Source: Ruegeria haliotis
Lineage (GTDB): Bacteria > Pseudomonadota > Alphaproteobacteria > Rhodobacterales > Rhodobacteraceae
Assembly (NCBI RefSeq): GCF_013377785.1
Contig: NZ_JABXWT010000001.1
Span: forward strand, 372,001 to 436,000
DNA: 64,000 bases
Direction of reading: 5' to 3'
Under the pieces are notes generated by a model, which did not search any database, was not told where the DNA came from, and saw only the letters and a list, made by a program, of their open reading frames with translations. The translations under genes and the position numbers were made by a program. Shown one piece after another: positions 1 through 8,384 of the stretch (positions are counted from its first letter, which is position 1; each line of letters begins with the position of its first letter).

Positions 1-1055
1 TGTTCACGGCGGCCTTCTGGGTTTGGCTGCCGAACCCGTCTGACCTAACGCTGTTGGACCCGATGGCCGACGCGGTGGATAGCGGCCTGACGGCCTTTAC
101 CCAGAACAACGGCCCATGGTTGGATGCGCTCAAGAACAACTCGCTGTTCTATGTTCTGCTCCCCTTGCGGATTGGGCTGGATCAGGCGGTGCTGCCATTT
201 ACTTGGGGCTTCCAGTGGACAACGAGCATGAGCTTTGGCCTCTTCGCTGCCGGCGCAGTCATCGCACTGTTGATGGCTTGGCGCGGACATCTGACCGGGG
301 GGCTGGTGGCTCTGATCCTGATCGGAATGCTGGAAACCGGCATTTCCAACCTGCCATGGCCCTTCGTTCTGACTGGCGCGGCCGCTTTGGGCTGGGTCGC
401 TGGAGGCTGGCGGTTGGCGACACTGTCAGTAGTGCTGCTGTGCACCATTCTGGTCTCGGGCCTGTGGGATCGTGCGTTGCTGTCGCTCTATCTCAGCGGC
501 GCGGCGGTGTTTTCCTGCGCAGTCGCTGGCGGCCTGATCGGTCTGGCCAGCGCGGTTTGGAGCCCGGTCTGGAAGATCGTGCGCCCGATCTGTGACATGC
601 TACAAACCATCCCGCTGTTCGTCTTCCTTATCCCGGTTCTTATGGTGTTCCAGATCGGCGAGTTCTCGGCCTTTCTGGCGATCTGCGCCTACGCAATCGT
701 CCCGATGATCCGCTACACGCGGCACGGACTGGTCAACACACCCGACGAGATGATGGAGGCAGCAATCTCCAGCGGCGCGACCGAGTGGCAGATCATGCGC
801 GATGTGCGTGCGCCTTACGCGGCACCCACCATTCTGCTGGGGTTGAACCAGACCATCCTGTATGCCTTTGCCATGCTGGTGATTGCGGCCCTGATTGGCA
901 CCACCGGACTGGGTCAGTCGATCTATCTGGCGTTGGGTCAGGCGGATGTGGGGCTTGGTATTTCAGCCGGTGCGGCAATGGCAATTCTGGCGCTGATTGC
1001 TGACCGAATGGTGCAGGGCTTTGCCGAAGAGCGGCGCAAGGCGCTGGGCCTGTAA
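1..1055 (+). CDS. Glycine betaine/proline-type ABC transporter permease (5' end outside window)
   Basis: The reading frame is open from the first base (codons begin at position 3), so the start lies upstream and about 350 residues are visible. This is the inner-membrane permease of a quaternary-amine or proline importer of the ProW type. It has many hydrophobic helices and, in the C-terminal third, the ABC permease cytoplasmic loop (EAAISSGATEW, then IMRDVRAPYA), which contacts the ATPase. The long hydrophobic N-terminal half matches the large ProW/ChoW-like subclass. The partner ATPase and binding protein are probably upstream, outside the window. The substrate (choline, betaine, proline or an analogue) cannot be decided from the permease alone. 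A terminator hairpin follows the stop. Confidence 0.85.
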   Translation, partial: FTAAFWVWLPNPSDLTLLDPMADAVDSGLTAFTQNNGPWLDALKNNSLFYVLLPLRIGLDQAVLPFTWGFQWTTSMSFGLFAAGAVIALLMAWRGHLTGGLVALILIGMLETGISNLPWPFVLTGAAALGWVAGGWRLATLSVVLLCTILVSGLWDRALLSLYLSGAAVFSCAVAGGLIGLASAVWSPVWKIVRPICDMLQTIPLFVFLIPVLMVFQIGEFSAFLAICAYAIVPMIRYTRHGLVNTPDEMMEAAISSGATEWQIMRDVRAPYAAPTILLGLNQTILYAFAMLVIAALIGTTGLGQSIYLALGQADVGLGISAGAAMAILALIADRMVQGFAEERRKALGL

Positions 1056-1062
1056 ACAGGGC

Positions 1063-1083
1063 AGGGGCGGTTTTCCCGCCCCT
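1063..1083 (+). terminator. Intrinsic terminator after the ABC permease
   Basis: An 8-bp stem (AGGGGCGG paired with CCGCCCCT) with a five-base loop starts a few bases after the permease stop codon. The T tract is short, so termination may be partial. Confidence 0.6.
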
Positions 1084-1160
1084 TTGCCTCACTTGATTTC
1101 GGACAAAGACCAGCCGGTCGCCGGGGGCTAAACCGGGCGATAACACGTTCGGAGATTACT

Positions 1161-1826
1161 ATGACCGGTTGGGGCATATTCCTGGCAGCACTCGTTACCT
1201 TTCTGCTCAGCCACGCGATTCCCGTGCGCCCTGCTGTGCGTGGTTGGCTGATCGGGACACTGGGCCGGACGGGCTATTTTGCAGCTTATTCCGTGCTGTC
1301 TCTGCTGGTTCTGGCGTGGTTGGTTATCGCAGCCGCCCAAGCCCCGTATGTCGAAGTCATCCCGCCCTTTGCGCTCTTTCGCTGGATACCCCTGCTGGTC
1401 ATGCCAATCGTCTGCTGGCTGGCCGTCGCGGGCTTGGCGATTGAGAACCCGTTTTCGTTCGGCGGGCTAGGGCGTCGCCCTTTTGATCCTGACCAGCCGG
1501 GCATCCTGCGCACCACACGCCACCCAATTCTTGCGGCGATGATGCTGTGGGCCGTGGCGCATCTGCTGGCCAATGGCAGTCTGGCGCATGTGATCCTGTT
1601 CGGGTTGTTCGCCGGATTTGCGGCGATGGGCATGGCATTGATCGACCGTCGAAAGGCACGCACGCTGGGGGCTGAGTGGACCCGGCTATCCCGCAACACC
1701 GCGCGCCTGTCGCTGCGAGCGCCACGCCCTTTGCCGCGCCTCTGGGTGTGGTTGATTTCCATTGCCGTCTATGCGGTTCTTCTTCACCTGCACGCACCTG
1801 TGATCGGTCTTTCACCCCTTCCGTAA
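1161..1826 (+). CDS. NnrU family integral membrane protein
   Basis: A 221-residue protein with about six hydrophobic segments. It carries the family signature TRHPILAAMMLWAVAHLLANG near residue 115 (first part TRHPILAAMMLW) and an N-terminal LLSHAIPVRP segment. NnrU proteins belong to the NnrU/isoprenylcysteine methyltransferase-like membrane fold. They were first noted near denitrification genes, but are widespread in Rhodobacterales that do not denitrify and have no firmly established reaction. The ATG is preceded by GGAG at a good distance. No denitrification genes are seen nearby, so a link to nitric oxide metabolism is not supported here. Confidence 0.8.
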   Translation: MTGWGIFLAALVTFLLSHAIPVRPAVRGWLIGTLGRTGYFAAYSVLSLLVLAWLVIAAAQAPYVEVIPPFALFRWIPLLVMPIVCWLAVAGLAIENPFSFGGLGRRPFDPDQPGILRTTRHPILAAMMLWAVAHLLANGSLAHVILFGLFAGFAAMGMALIDRRKARTLGAEWTRLSRNTARLSLRAPRPLPRLWVWLISIAVYAVLLHLHAPVIGLSPLP

Positions 1827-1897
1827 CACGAGGAGTGGCCGGACAGGGTCCGGCGTGCTATCTGAAACGTCACAATTAATACTACGAGGGTCTACAG

Positions 1898-2419
1898 ATG
1901 TATCTGGCCTATGTCACAACCACGGATCGCGGCGCGACTGATCGCTTGCTCAGCGCAGTTGCAGAACATCTGCAGGCCGCGGGCGCGCAATTGGCGGGCG
2001 TGGTGCAAACCAACACCGACTGCGCCGACAGCAGCAAGTGCGACATGGACGTTCAGGTGCTTCCCGCAGGTGAAACCATCCGCATTTCGCAATCGCTGGG
2101 CACGCAGTCACGCGGCTGTCGTCTGGACCCGGCAGCGCTGGAACAGGCGGTAGGATATGTGACCGCATCGCTGGAAGACGCGCCGCAACTGCTGATCATC
2201 AACAAGTTCGGCAAGCACGAGGCCGACGGGCGCGGTTTTCGCCCTGTCATCGCCGAGGCATTGGCGCAGGATATTCCGGTTCTGGTCGGCGTGAACGGCC
2301 TGAACAGCGAAAAATTTCTTGAGTTCACTGGCGGTGAAGCCGAACAGCTCTCTTCGGATATTCAGGCCATCACCGATTGGTTCAACCGCGTGACCGCCCA
2401 ACGCGCCGCAGCGGCCTGA
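1898..2419 (+). CDS. DUF2478 family protein
   Basis: A 173-residue soluble protein starting at ATG after a GAGGGT ribosome binding site. The N-terminal half has a conserved VVQTN segment and VQVLPAGE. The second half has the LLIINKFGKHEADGRGFR block and IPVLVGV typical of DUF2478. Related proteins look like NTPase-fold domains, and some occur with molybdate transport ATPases; no such partner is seen here. Four cysteines lie between residues 48 and 85. Function is unknown. A small GC hairpin (1838-1854) lies upstream between this gene and the NnrU gene. Confidence 0.75.
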   Translation: MYLAYVTTTDRGATDRLLSAVAEHLQAAGAQLAGVVQTNTDCADSSKCDMDVQVLPAGETIRISQSLGTQSRGCRLDPAALEQAVGYVTASLEDAPQLLIINKFGKHEADGRGFRPVIAEALAQDIPVLVGVNGLNSEKFLEFTGGEAEQLSSDIQAITDWFNRVTAQRAAAA

Positions 2420-2508
2420 CCGACGGATTACATTACGTAACGTCCTGATATGCTGACTTGTTCTGCGCCTCCTCGGCTGTAATCTTTCGGGGCAGGAGGA
2501 ACAGGTGT

Positions 2509-3756
2509 ATGTGGACCAATTGGGCAGGCAATCATAGCGCCAGCACAGAACTGACGCGCCCTGCGACACTGGAGGCGCTGCAAAACACTGTCTCGGGTCC
2601 GCAAAGCCTTCGTGTCGTTGGGGCAGGGCATTCGTTCACGCCAATTGTTGCGGGGGCCGAGCGCATTCTGGATCTGTCGGAGCTGCAAATGCCCATGCTT
2701 AGCGCTGCCGAGGACGGGCAGATTTGGGTCAATGCCAACGCGCGCTTGCGCGATCTGTCACCGGCGCTCGCTGCTCAAGGCTTGGCCATCCGAAATCTTG
2801 GCGACATCAACGCGCAATCGCTGGCCGGGGCAGTGTCGACCGCGACCCATGGCACCGGGCGGGAACTGCCTTGCCTTGCGGCTGAGATCACCGAGGCCCG
2901 GCTGGTCGGGGCACAGGGGGACATTCTGACCACGGATGACATCCCGCTGGAGATGGCGCAGGTCACGTTGGGGCTGCTCGGGGTGCTGGCCGAAGCCCGC
3001 ATCAATGTCGTGCCTAAATATAATCTGCGCCGACAGGTGCGCCTGTCCGCTCTGCAGGACAGTCTGGCCACGATGCATCAAAACTGGACCGAGAACCGGA
3101 ATTTCGAGTTCTTCTATATCCCGTTCACCGGCAAGACGGTCGAACTGCGCCACGCGCTGACTGATGCGCCTGAATCCAAGGCTCCGCGGGACCTGGATAT
3201 GATCGCGGTCAAAGTGCTGAAGCTGGCGCGGAATGCGGGCGGCCTTAGCGCTGGCCTACGCACAGCGCTGCTGAAACTGCTGACACTGGCGCAATCCGAC
3301 GAAGACTATGTCGGCGAAAGCTGGCGCGTTCTGTGCAGTGACCGCCATATTCGTTTCAAAGAAATGGAGTATCACCTGCCACCCGAAGTGGCCGGCGATG
3401 TTCTGGCCGAGGTTTTTCTCCGTCTCGAACGGGACCACAAGGATATCTACTTCCCGATCGAAGTGCGTCAGACCGCTGGTGACACCGCTTGCCTGTCGCC
3501 CTTTCAGGGCGGCCCCCGTATCTCGGTCGCTATCCACACGGATGCACGGGAAGACCACAGCCGTTTTTTCGATGCGCTCGAGCCGCTGTTTGTCGAAGCG
3601 GGTGGCCGGCCGCATTGGGGCAAGATGCATGGCCTAAGTTACAAGGACCTGTCCAAACTCTACCCCGATTTCGACCGGTTTTGTGCATTGCGTGAACAGA
3701 TGGACCCGACGGGGAAATTTCTGACCCCTGCATTGGCCCGGCTGTTTTTGCCATGA
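2509..3756 (+). CDS. D-arabinono-1,4-lactone / L-gulonolactone oxidase-like FAD enzyme
   Basis: A flavoprotein oxidase of the VAO family that probably oxidises an aldonolactone. The N-terminal FAD_binding_4 domain shows GAGHSFTP, whose His is the usual site of covalent FAD attachment in this family, and the GAVSTATHGTGRE motif. The C-terminal ALO domain ends with RPHWGKMHGL and MDPTGKF. The 415-residue length fits bacterial members. The ATG at 2509 was chosen because GGCAGGAGG lies just upstream; an in-frame TTG at 2458 has no good site. The stop overlaps the next gene by 4 bases (ATGA), so the two are translationally coupled. The physiological substrate is not known. Confidence 0.85.
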   Translation: MWTNWAGNHSASTELTRPATLEALQNTVSGPQSLRVVGAGHSFTPIVAGAERILDLSELQMPMLSAAEDGQIWVNANARLRDLSPALAAQGLAIRNLGDINAQSLAGAVSTATHGTGRELPCLAAEITEARLVGAQGDILTTDDIPLEMAQVTLGLLGVLAEARINVVPKYNLRRQVRLSALQDSLATMHQNWTENRNFEFFYIPFTGKTVELRHALTDAPESKAPRDLDMIAVKVLKLARNAGGLSAGLRTALLKLLTLAQSDEDYVGESWRVLCSDRHIRFKEMEYHLPPEVAGDVLAEVFLRLERDHKDIYFPIEVRQTAGDTACLSPFQGGPRISVAIHTDAREDHSRFFDALEPLFVEAGGRPHWGKMHGLSYKDLSKLYPDFDRFCALREQMDPTGKFLTPALARLFLP

Positions 3757-4877
3757 GCGACCGCTACCTCTCTCAGCTGTCCGAAACCCTTCGGCATCAC
3801 GGCGTGGACCACCCAATTGCAGTGATCGATCTTGACCGGCTCGATGCGAACTGTAGGGCAGCATTAGCCGGGGTGGACACCGGATTGCACCGACGTCTCG
3901 TGGCCAAATCTCTGCCGTGCCTGCCGCTGCTGGATCACATTCGCAGCCTGGTCCCAACCTCTGGCCTGATGACATTTTCCGAGCCGATGTTGCACGAGTT
4001 ACTCGGGGTGGAAACCGGGACCGATCATCTGATTGGCAAGCCTCTGCCAGTCAGGTCCGCCGCCCGTGTGCTGGCGGCGCATTCGGACGCTGTCGACCGG
4101 GTGCAATGGCTGATCGACACACCGGAACGGCTGCATGAATATCTGACCTTGTCGGAAGACACCAAATCCCCTCTGCGCCTGTCGCTTGAACTGGATATCG
4201 GGTTGCACCGTGGGGGGCTGACGCCAGATCAGGTGGATCAAGTGGCACAAGCGATAACCACGCATCCCTATGCAAGGCTCAGCGGTGTGATGGGGTATGA
4301 GGCGCATCTGGCCAAGTTGCCGACCTTTCTCAGATCGCGCGCCAATCGGGTTTGCGCCGAGATTTACCGACAAGCCGTTGCCGCGTTGCCAGATACCGAT
4401 GGTCAGCTTTGCCTGAACACCGGCGGCAGCCTGACCTTTCAATCCTACAGCTCGGACGGGACGGCGAACGAGGTCGCCTTTGGCTCAGTCCTCGTCAAAC
4501 CATCAGATTTTGACCACGCCATGACGCAGGATTTTCAACCCGCAGCTTTTGTGGCGACACCCATTCTCAAGGCAATTCCCAGTAACCTCTTGCCGGGTCT
4601 CGAGTTTCTGCCGCGCCGCAACAAGACGGACATTGCGGTATCCGGGGGGCACTATCTGGGTCAGCCAGTATTCCCCAGCGGTTTCGCGTATTCTTCGATC
4701 TTTGGGCGGTCCAGCAATCAAGAGGTCTGGACCGGTCCAGCCTCGACCCAAGTCGGTCCGGGTGACATCGCCCTGATCCGCCCCAGTCAAAGCGAGGCGG
4801 TGCTGAATCAGTTCGGTTCAGTGCTTGCGGTGCGGGGCAATCAGGTGATCCACGAATGGCCTTGCCTGCCAAATTAA
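3753..4877 (+). CDS. Alanine racemase-fold PLP enzyme (D-threonine aldolase/D-serine dehydratase-like)
   Basis: A 374-residue fold-type III pyridoxal phosphate enzyme. The N-terminal alanine-racemase-like barrel has HPIAVIDLDRLDAN and the PLP lysine in RRLVAKSLPCLPLL (around residue 52). LELDIGLHRGG and CLNTGGSLTF match phosphate- and ring-binding segments. The C-terminal domain (GLEFLPRRNKTDIAVSGG, then IRPSQSEAVL) resembles DSD1/D-threonine aldolase proteins more than true alanine racemases. It is coupled by a 4-base overlap to the lactone oxidase gene. The pairing suggests one catabolic unit acting on a hydroxy amino acid or sugar derivative; that is inference. Confidence 0.8.
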   Translation: MSDRYLSQLSETLRHHGVDHPIAVIDLDRLDANCRAALAGVDTGLHRRLVAKSLPCLPLLDHIRSLVPTSGLMTFSEPMLHELLGVETGTDHLIGKPLPVRSAARVLAAHSDAVDRVQWLIDTPERLHEYLTLSEDTKSPLRLSLELDIGLHRGGLTPDQVDQVAQAITTHPYARLSGVMGYEAHLAKLPTFLRSRANRVCAEIYRQAVAALPDTDGQLCLNTGGSLTFQSYSSDGTANEVAFGSVLVKPSDFDHAMTQDFQPAAFVATPILKAIPSNLLPGLEFLPRRNKTDIAVSGGHYLGQPVFPSGFAYSSIFGRSSNQEVWTGPASTQVGPGDIALIRPSQSEAVLNQFGSVLAVRGNQVIHEWPCLPN

Positions 4878-4912
4878 TGACATCTTGCACTTGATCACAC
4901 ATCTTTGGAAAA

Positions 4913-4996
4913 TGGTGGGCGACCCTGGAATCGAACCAGGCGTGCGTCTCCGCGAGGGAGTTACAGTCCCCTGCCACACCTTGCGGCCTGTCGCCC
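4913..4996 (-). tRNA. tRNA-Tyr (GTA)
   Basis: On the minus strand the 7-bp acceptor stem GGGCGAC/GTCGCCC, the GTA anticodon (GGACTGTAACTCC), a long class II variable arm, the T-loop GGTTCGATTCC and an encoded CCA are all visible. The gene is 84 nt including CCA. Confidence 0.95.
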
Positions 4997-5112
4997 ACTG
5001 TCAGGCGTTGCACCTGACGTGGAGGCGTGATTACTAGCGCACCAAAGGAGCGTCAACAGGAAAATTCCGCTTTGGCGCAGGAAACCTATTCCCCGGCCCG
5101 GAGGCCAATAAA

Positions 5113-5889
5113 ATGAAGAAACCCAAGTGGGTCGTCGAAAAGGAACAAGCGCGCAAAGCTGCCGCGTCCGAGACCGTCTGGCTGTTCGGTTTGCACGCCG
5201 TACGCGATGCGCTGATGAACCCGGAACGCGAGAAATTGCGCCTTATCGTGACCCGCAACGCACAGGCAAAACTGGCCGAGGCCATTGAATTTGCAGGCAT
5301 CGAGCCCGAGATGGTTGATCCGCGCAAGTTTACGGCCCCCATCGATCCCGGGTCCGTTCACCAAGGCGCAGCGCTCGAGGTCAAACCGCTGGATTGGGGC
5401 GGGCTGGCCGAGAACTGCATTGGGCGCGAACATCCGCGTGTCCTACTGCTGGACCGGGTCACTGATCCGCATAACGTGGGGGCGATTCTGCGCTCGGCCG
5501 AGGTGCTGGGCGCCAGTGCCGTGATTGGCACACGCCATCACTCGGCGCCCGAAACAGGCGCATTGGCGAAAACAGCCAGCGGTGCACTGGAACGTCAACC
5601 TTATCTGCGGATGCGCAACTTGGCAGATACGATCGTCGAGCTGCAGAACATGGGCTTTCTGGTGCTCGGCTTGGATGGCGAGGCCGAAGGCACAATCGAG
5701 GCCGTGCTTGGCGATCAGAAGGACCGCCCCGTGGCATTGGTGTTGGGTGCCGAAGGTCCCGGATTACGGCAAAAGACCAAGGAAACCGTGGATCAGCTGG
5801 TGAAAATTGACGCAGCCGGTGGGTTTGGATCGCTGAATGTTTCAAATGCGGCCGCGATCGCCCTATATGCATCTCGGCACACAGATTAG
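5113..5889 (+). CDS. rlmB: 23S rRNA (guanosine-2'-O-)-methyltransferase RlmB, SpoU/TrmH family
   Basis: A 258-residue SPOUT methyltransferase predicted to 2'-O-methylate G2251 (E. coli numbering) in the 23S rRNA P loop, using S-adenosylmethionine. An N-terminal substrate-binding domain (VWLFGLHAVRDAL) is followed by the three SpoU motifs: TDPHNVGAILRSAEVLGA (motif 1), VALVLGAEGPGLR (motif 2) and GSLNVSNAAAIALY (motif 3), which form the trefoil knot. The ATG follows a GGAGG site. The gene faces away from the adjacent tRNA-Tyr and is followed after 9 bases by a zinc-ribbon gene, so the two are probably one transcript. Confidence 0.92.
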   Translation: MKKPKWVVEKEQARKAAASETVWLFGLHAVRDALMNPEREKLRLIVTRNAQAKLAEAIEFAGIEPEMVDPRKFTAPIDPGSVHQGAALEVKPLDWGGLAENCIGREHPRVLLLDRVTDPHNVGAILRSAEVLGASAVIGTRHHSAPETGALAKTASGALERQPYLRMRNLADTIVELQNMGFLVLGLDGEAEGTIEAVLGDQKDRPVALVLGAEGPGLRQKTKETVDQLVKIDAAGGFGSLNVSNAAAIALYASRHTD

Positions 5890-5898
5890 GAGAGCGTT

Positions 5899-6180
5899 AT
5901 TTCCGGCCCGTCCAAAATTGCCACCTGCTGCTATTGCGGCACGCGCGCTGCTCTGGTCCTCAAGGGGAAAGACCGGCATGAACTGAGCTGTTCCAGCTGC
6001 GGTGCCCCGTTGCATAACCTCAAGATGCTGCCCAAGCGCAAGGTTTCCAAGGTCAAAACTGCGCGTGCGGATACCAGCTATTCCGGGTCGCATAAATCCA
6101 AACGCAAAAAGAAGAAGAAAACCATGTTTTCTCGCGTACTGGATGAGGCCTGGGATGTGATCGAAGACATCTTCGACTGA
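5899..6180 (+). CDS. Small zinc-ribbon protein with an apparent ATT start codon
   Basis: An open frame of 93 codons with no ATG, GTG or TTG at its beginning. Codon 1 is read here as ATT at 5899, 6 bases after a GGAG site that overlaps the rlmB stop. Four cysteines form two CxxC-type knuckles (C10/C13 and C31/C34: TCCYCGTRAA and LSCSSCGAPLHNLK), a zinc-ribbon pattern. A basic stretch near residue 65 (SKRKKKKK) and an acidic tail ending DVIEDIFD follow. An in-frame stop at 5887 rules out an earlier start. The first ATG, at about codon 43, would lose the zinc ribbon. Function is unknown; nucleic-acid binding is plausible from the composition. Confidence 0.75.
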   Translation: MSGPSKIATCCYCGTRAALVLKGKDRHELSCSSCGAPLHNLKMLPKRKVSKVKTARADTSYSGSHKSKRKKKKKTMFSRVLDEAWDVIEDIFD

Positions 6181-6285
6181 CCCGACGTGAAGGTGACACA
6201 GGCGTTCACAACCACGTCAACGGGGGTTTCTCCCGGTCGGAAAAGTTGCAGTTTGATAGTCTCTGTTTTTGATTCTGTGTTCGTG

Positions 6286-6738
6286 ATGCTGACCCGACGT
6301 TCTCTTTTAGGCGCACTGACCGCCTTTGCTTTGGCCCCTGCCGCCTCCGCGCAGGACATGCCCGTTTTTTACGCAACCGACGGGGCTGCGATGGCGGGTT
6401 ATGATCCCGTGTCGTATTTTGAGGGCACTGTACCCACGCAGGGTCAGCCCGAGATTGCCGTTATGTGGAAAGGGGTGGAATGGTATTTTGCATCCCAGAA
6501 GAATCGAGAACTGTTTGAGAGCAACCCGCGCGCTTTTGCGCCCCAGTTCGGGGGCTATTGCTCTTATGCGATGGCTTACGGTGTTCTCAAAAGTACAGAC
6601 CCTTCGGCCTGGCAGGTCGTTGAAGGTCGGCTGTATCTGACACATTCTCCGGAAGTCGAGCAGATCTGGCGTCAGGATCAGGTTGGTTACATCGCTATGG
6701 CCGAGGAAAACTGGCCCGTTGTCCTGTACCACGAGTAG
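6286..6738 (+). CDS. Exported YHS-domain protein
   Basis: A 150-residue protein starting MLTRRSLLGAL, a twin-arginine-like signal, with a cleavage site after APAASA. The mature part carries the YHS core: MAGYDPVSYF, a WYFASQKNRELFESNP segment and FGGYCSYAMAYG. YHS domains are small modules often linked to metal-dependent enzymes. This single-domain periplasmic form is common in alphaproteobacteria, with no defined reaction. The ATG at 6286 (or GTG at 6283) is preferred over an in-frame GTG at 6187 because it places the signal peptide at the N terminus, although no strong ribosome binding site is visible. Confidence 0.8.
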   Translation: MLTRRSLLGALTAFALAPAASAQDMPVFYATDGAAMAGYDPVSYFEGTVPTQGQPEIAVMWKGVEWYFASQKNRELFESNPRAFAPQFGGYCSYAMAYGVLKSTDPSAWQVVEGRLYLTHSPEVEQIWRQDQVGYIAMAEENWPVVLYHE

Positions 6739-6814
6739 GTGAATCTCGGCTATTTGTGAAAAGTCATCACAAAAATGAGTGCCCCCTCTTTTTTTTGGGT
6801 AAATCATGCCTAAA

Positions 6815-6912
6815 TGTCACAGTGACCGCGGAATGGAACTGCCGCGGGTCATTTCACTGTCCCTCGTTCCAAAACTTGCGCCCAAGGTTTCTTGGGCGCT
6901 TTTTTCTTTTTG
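6815..6912 (+). ncRNA. Candidate small RNA or leader with two hairpins ending in an intrinsic terminator
   Basis: Between the YHS gene and the CoA-binding gene, ACAGTGACCGCGG (6819-6831) can pair with CCGCGG (6842-6847) and TCACTGT (6854-6860), leaving a 6-base bulge. An unpaired stretch follows, then a textbook terminator at 6878-6912. The pairings are seen directly. The 5' end is not defined and no convincing promoter was found. It could be a free-standing sRNA, the 3' end of the YHS transcript, or an attenuator for the gene that starts 24 bases later. Confidence 0.4.
6878..6912 (+). terminator. Strong intrinsic terminator
   Basis: A perfect 9-bp stem (GCGCCCAAG/CTTGGGCGC), GTTT loop and a long T tract (TTTTTTCTTTTT). 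It stops transcripts from the YHS side and lies immediately ahead of the CoA-binding gene. Confidence 0.9.
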
Positions 6913-6935
6913 GGGCTCTGATTAGGATGGGGCCC

Positions 6936-7406
6936 ATGCCTGAGTATTCCGACAATGTCCTGAAAACCATTCTGCAACGCACCAAGGTTATTGCGGTCGT
7001 CGGCGTTTCGATGAATCCGGTGCGACCCAGCTACTACGTGGCGCGATATCTGTCGTTGAAAGGGTACACGGTGATCCCGGTCAATCCAGGACATGTTGGC
7101 AAAGAGCTGTTCGGCCAGACGGTGCGCGCCAGCTTGTCGGAGATTACGAAACCGGTTGATATGGTGGACGTATTCCGCAGGTCCGAGGCCGTTCCTCCGA
7201 TTGTGGATGAAGCCTTGGATGCATTCCCATCGCTGCGCACGATCTGGATGCAGATCGGTGTTGAACACGCCGAAGCTGCGGCCAAAGCGCGGGCGCGCGG
7301 TGTTGAGGTGGTGATGAACCGATGCCCCAAGATCGAATATCAGCGCTTGTTTGGTGAACTGCGCATGGGCGGGTTCAGCACGGGCATCATTTCTTCGAAG
7401 CTGTAA
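6936..7406 (+). CDS. YccU-type CoA-binding domain protein
   Basis: A 156-residue single-domain Rossmann-fold protein. It has KVIAVVGVSMNPVRPSYYVARYL at the N terminus (nucleotide/CoA-binding loop GVSMNPVRPS), GYTVIPVNPG, MVDVFRRSEAVP, WMQIGVEH and a C-terminal VVMNRCPKIEYQRL. These blocks match the small CoA-binding proteins related to the N-terminal domain of succinyl-CoA synthetase alpha. The family's role is not established. The ATG at 6936 is preceded by AGGA at 8 bases; an in-frame ATG at 6927 is less well placed. The gene starts 24 bases after a strong terminator, so it needs its own promoter or read-through. Confidence 0.85.
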   Translation: MPEYSDNVLKTILQRTKVIAVVGVSMNPVRPSYYVARYLSLKGYTVIPVNPGHVGKELFGQTVRASLSEITKPVDMVDVFRRSEAVPPIVDEALDAFPSLRTIWMQIGVEHAEAAAKARARGVEVVMNRCPKIEYQRLFGELRMGGFSTGIISSKL

Positions 7407-7408
7407 CG

Positions 7409-7984
7409 TTAACCGCCGGTATACGGCTTCAATCGGGTGACTTGTTCCTGGCGTCGTTTCTCCAGAACCACTTCGCGCGGGACCCACTCATATCTTGTGT
7501 CTTCGACCAGCGGGGACCAGAACAGCACTCCGCCATATCGCCAGGGGTCCAGCACCACGCCATCATTCATTGAATCGCCCCTGCGGCTGACAATGGCCGT
7601 GCTGTGATCGATTCGAAACGGATTGTCGGCATTGGCGATGGCGCGGTGCATTGTCAGCGTTTGAAAGTTTTCTTGCTGCAAACGGCGTTCGATATCCTCA
7701 GCCCAGTGCCAGCACAGCCCACGCGGGCGCAGGCCCTTGTTGACCTTGGCGTTGTGGATTAGTGGCGGGTCGGTAATCTGATACGCCTGAGCCAACTGCG
7801 CGGTATAGGAATAAGCGATCCGGGCGGCTCGGTCGGCCTCGGACGGGTCGACATCGGGCCCGAGGTTGCGTATCTCGGCGGCCAGTCTTTGCACATCCTG
7901 CCCATCCGATGGCGGCGGAGTGGCGCAACCTGCCAGCAGCAGGGCACACAGCAGCGTCAGCACAAGCGTAAAAGGTCTGAACAC
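7409..7984 (-). CDS. Predicted outer-membrane or periplasmic lipoprotein, unknown function
   Basis: A 191-residue protein with an N-terminal hydrophobic segment ending in the lipobox LLAGC; Cys20 would be lipidated. The mature part has WHWAEDIERRL and a DHSTAIVSRRG segment. The family is not recognised. Starts at GTG with AAGGA about 9 bases upstream; a nearby ATG is in another frame. The stop lies 3 bases from the convergent CoA-binding gene. Confidence 0.7.
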   Translation of the reverse strand: MFRPFTLVLTLLCALLLAGCATPPPSDGQDVQRLAAEIRNLGPDVDPSEADRAARIAYSYTAQLAQAYQITDPPLIHNAKVNKGLRPRGLCWHWAEDIERRLQQENFQTLTMHRAIANADNPFRIDHSTAIVSRRGDSMNDGVVLDPWRYGGVLFWSPLVEDTRYEWVPREVVLEKRRQEQVTRLKPYTGG

Positions 7985-8066
7985 GGATTTGATCCTTCAT
8001 GCCCTGCGCCGTGGCGCTTTAGGGATCGACTATATTCCGTGCGTCGCGGTGAACAATGCCGGATTT

Positions 8067-8384
8067 TCAGCGTTGTGGGCGCGCAGCTTTTTCTGCAACG
8101 CCACTGATGCCCTGGCGGCGTGCTAGTTCCTCAAGAACCGCGTCCAATGGCACATCACGCGCCGCCAGCATGACAAGCAGGTGATACAACACATCTGCGG
8201 CCTCGGCTGTCAGCTTTAGCTGATCCCCTTTGACGGCTTCGATGATGGCCTCGACTGCCTCTTCTCCGAATTTCTCGGCGCATTTCTCGGGGCCTTTGGA
8301 CAGCAGCTTTGCGGTCCAGCTGGACTCGGGATCAGCGTCCTTGCGCGCCTCAATTGTTGCGGCCAGATCGTGCAGAATGCTCAT
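8067..8384 (-). CDS. hisE: Phosphoribosyl-ATP pyrophosphatase HisE
   Basis: The second enzyme of histidine biosynthesis: it hydrolyses phosphoribosyl-ATP to phosphoribosyl-AMP and pyrophosphate. At 105 residues it is the stand-alone HisE form, not a HisI-HisE fusion. The MazG-like metal-binding helices are visible ([13 protein letters not shown] and [15 protein letters not shown], with the acidic EExxE/ExxxD pattern). It is the last gene of the histidine cluster and overlaps the end of hisF by 4 bases, so the two are translationally coupled. Confidence 0.95.
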   Translation of the reverse strand: MSILHDLAATIEARKDADPESSWTAKLLSKGPEKCAEKFGEEAVEAIIEAVKGDQLKLTAEAADVLYHLLVMLAARDVPLDAVLEELARRQGISGVAEKAARPQR

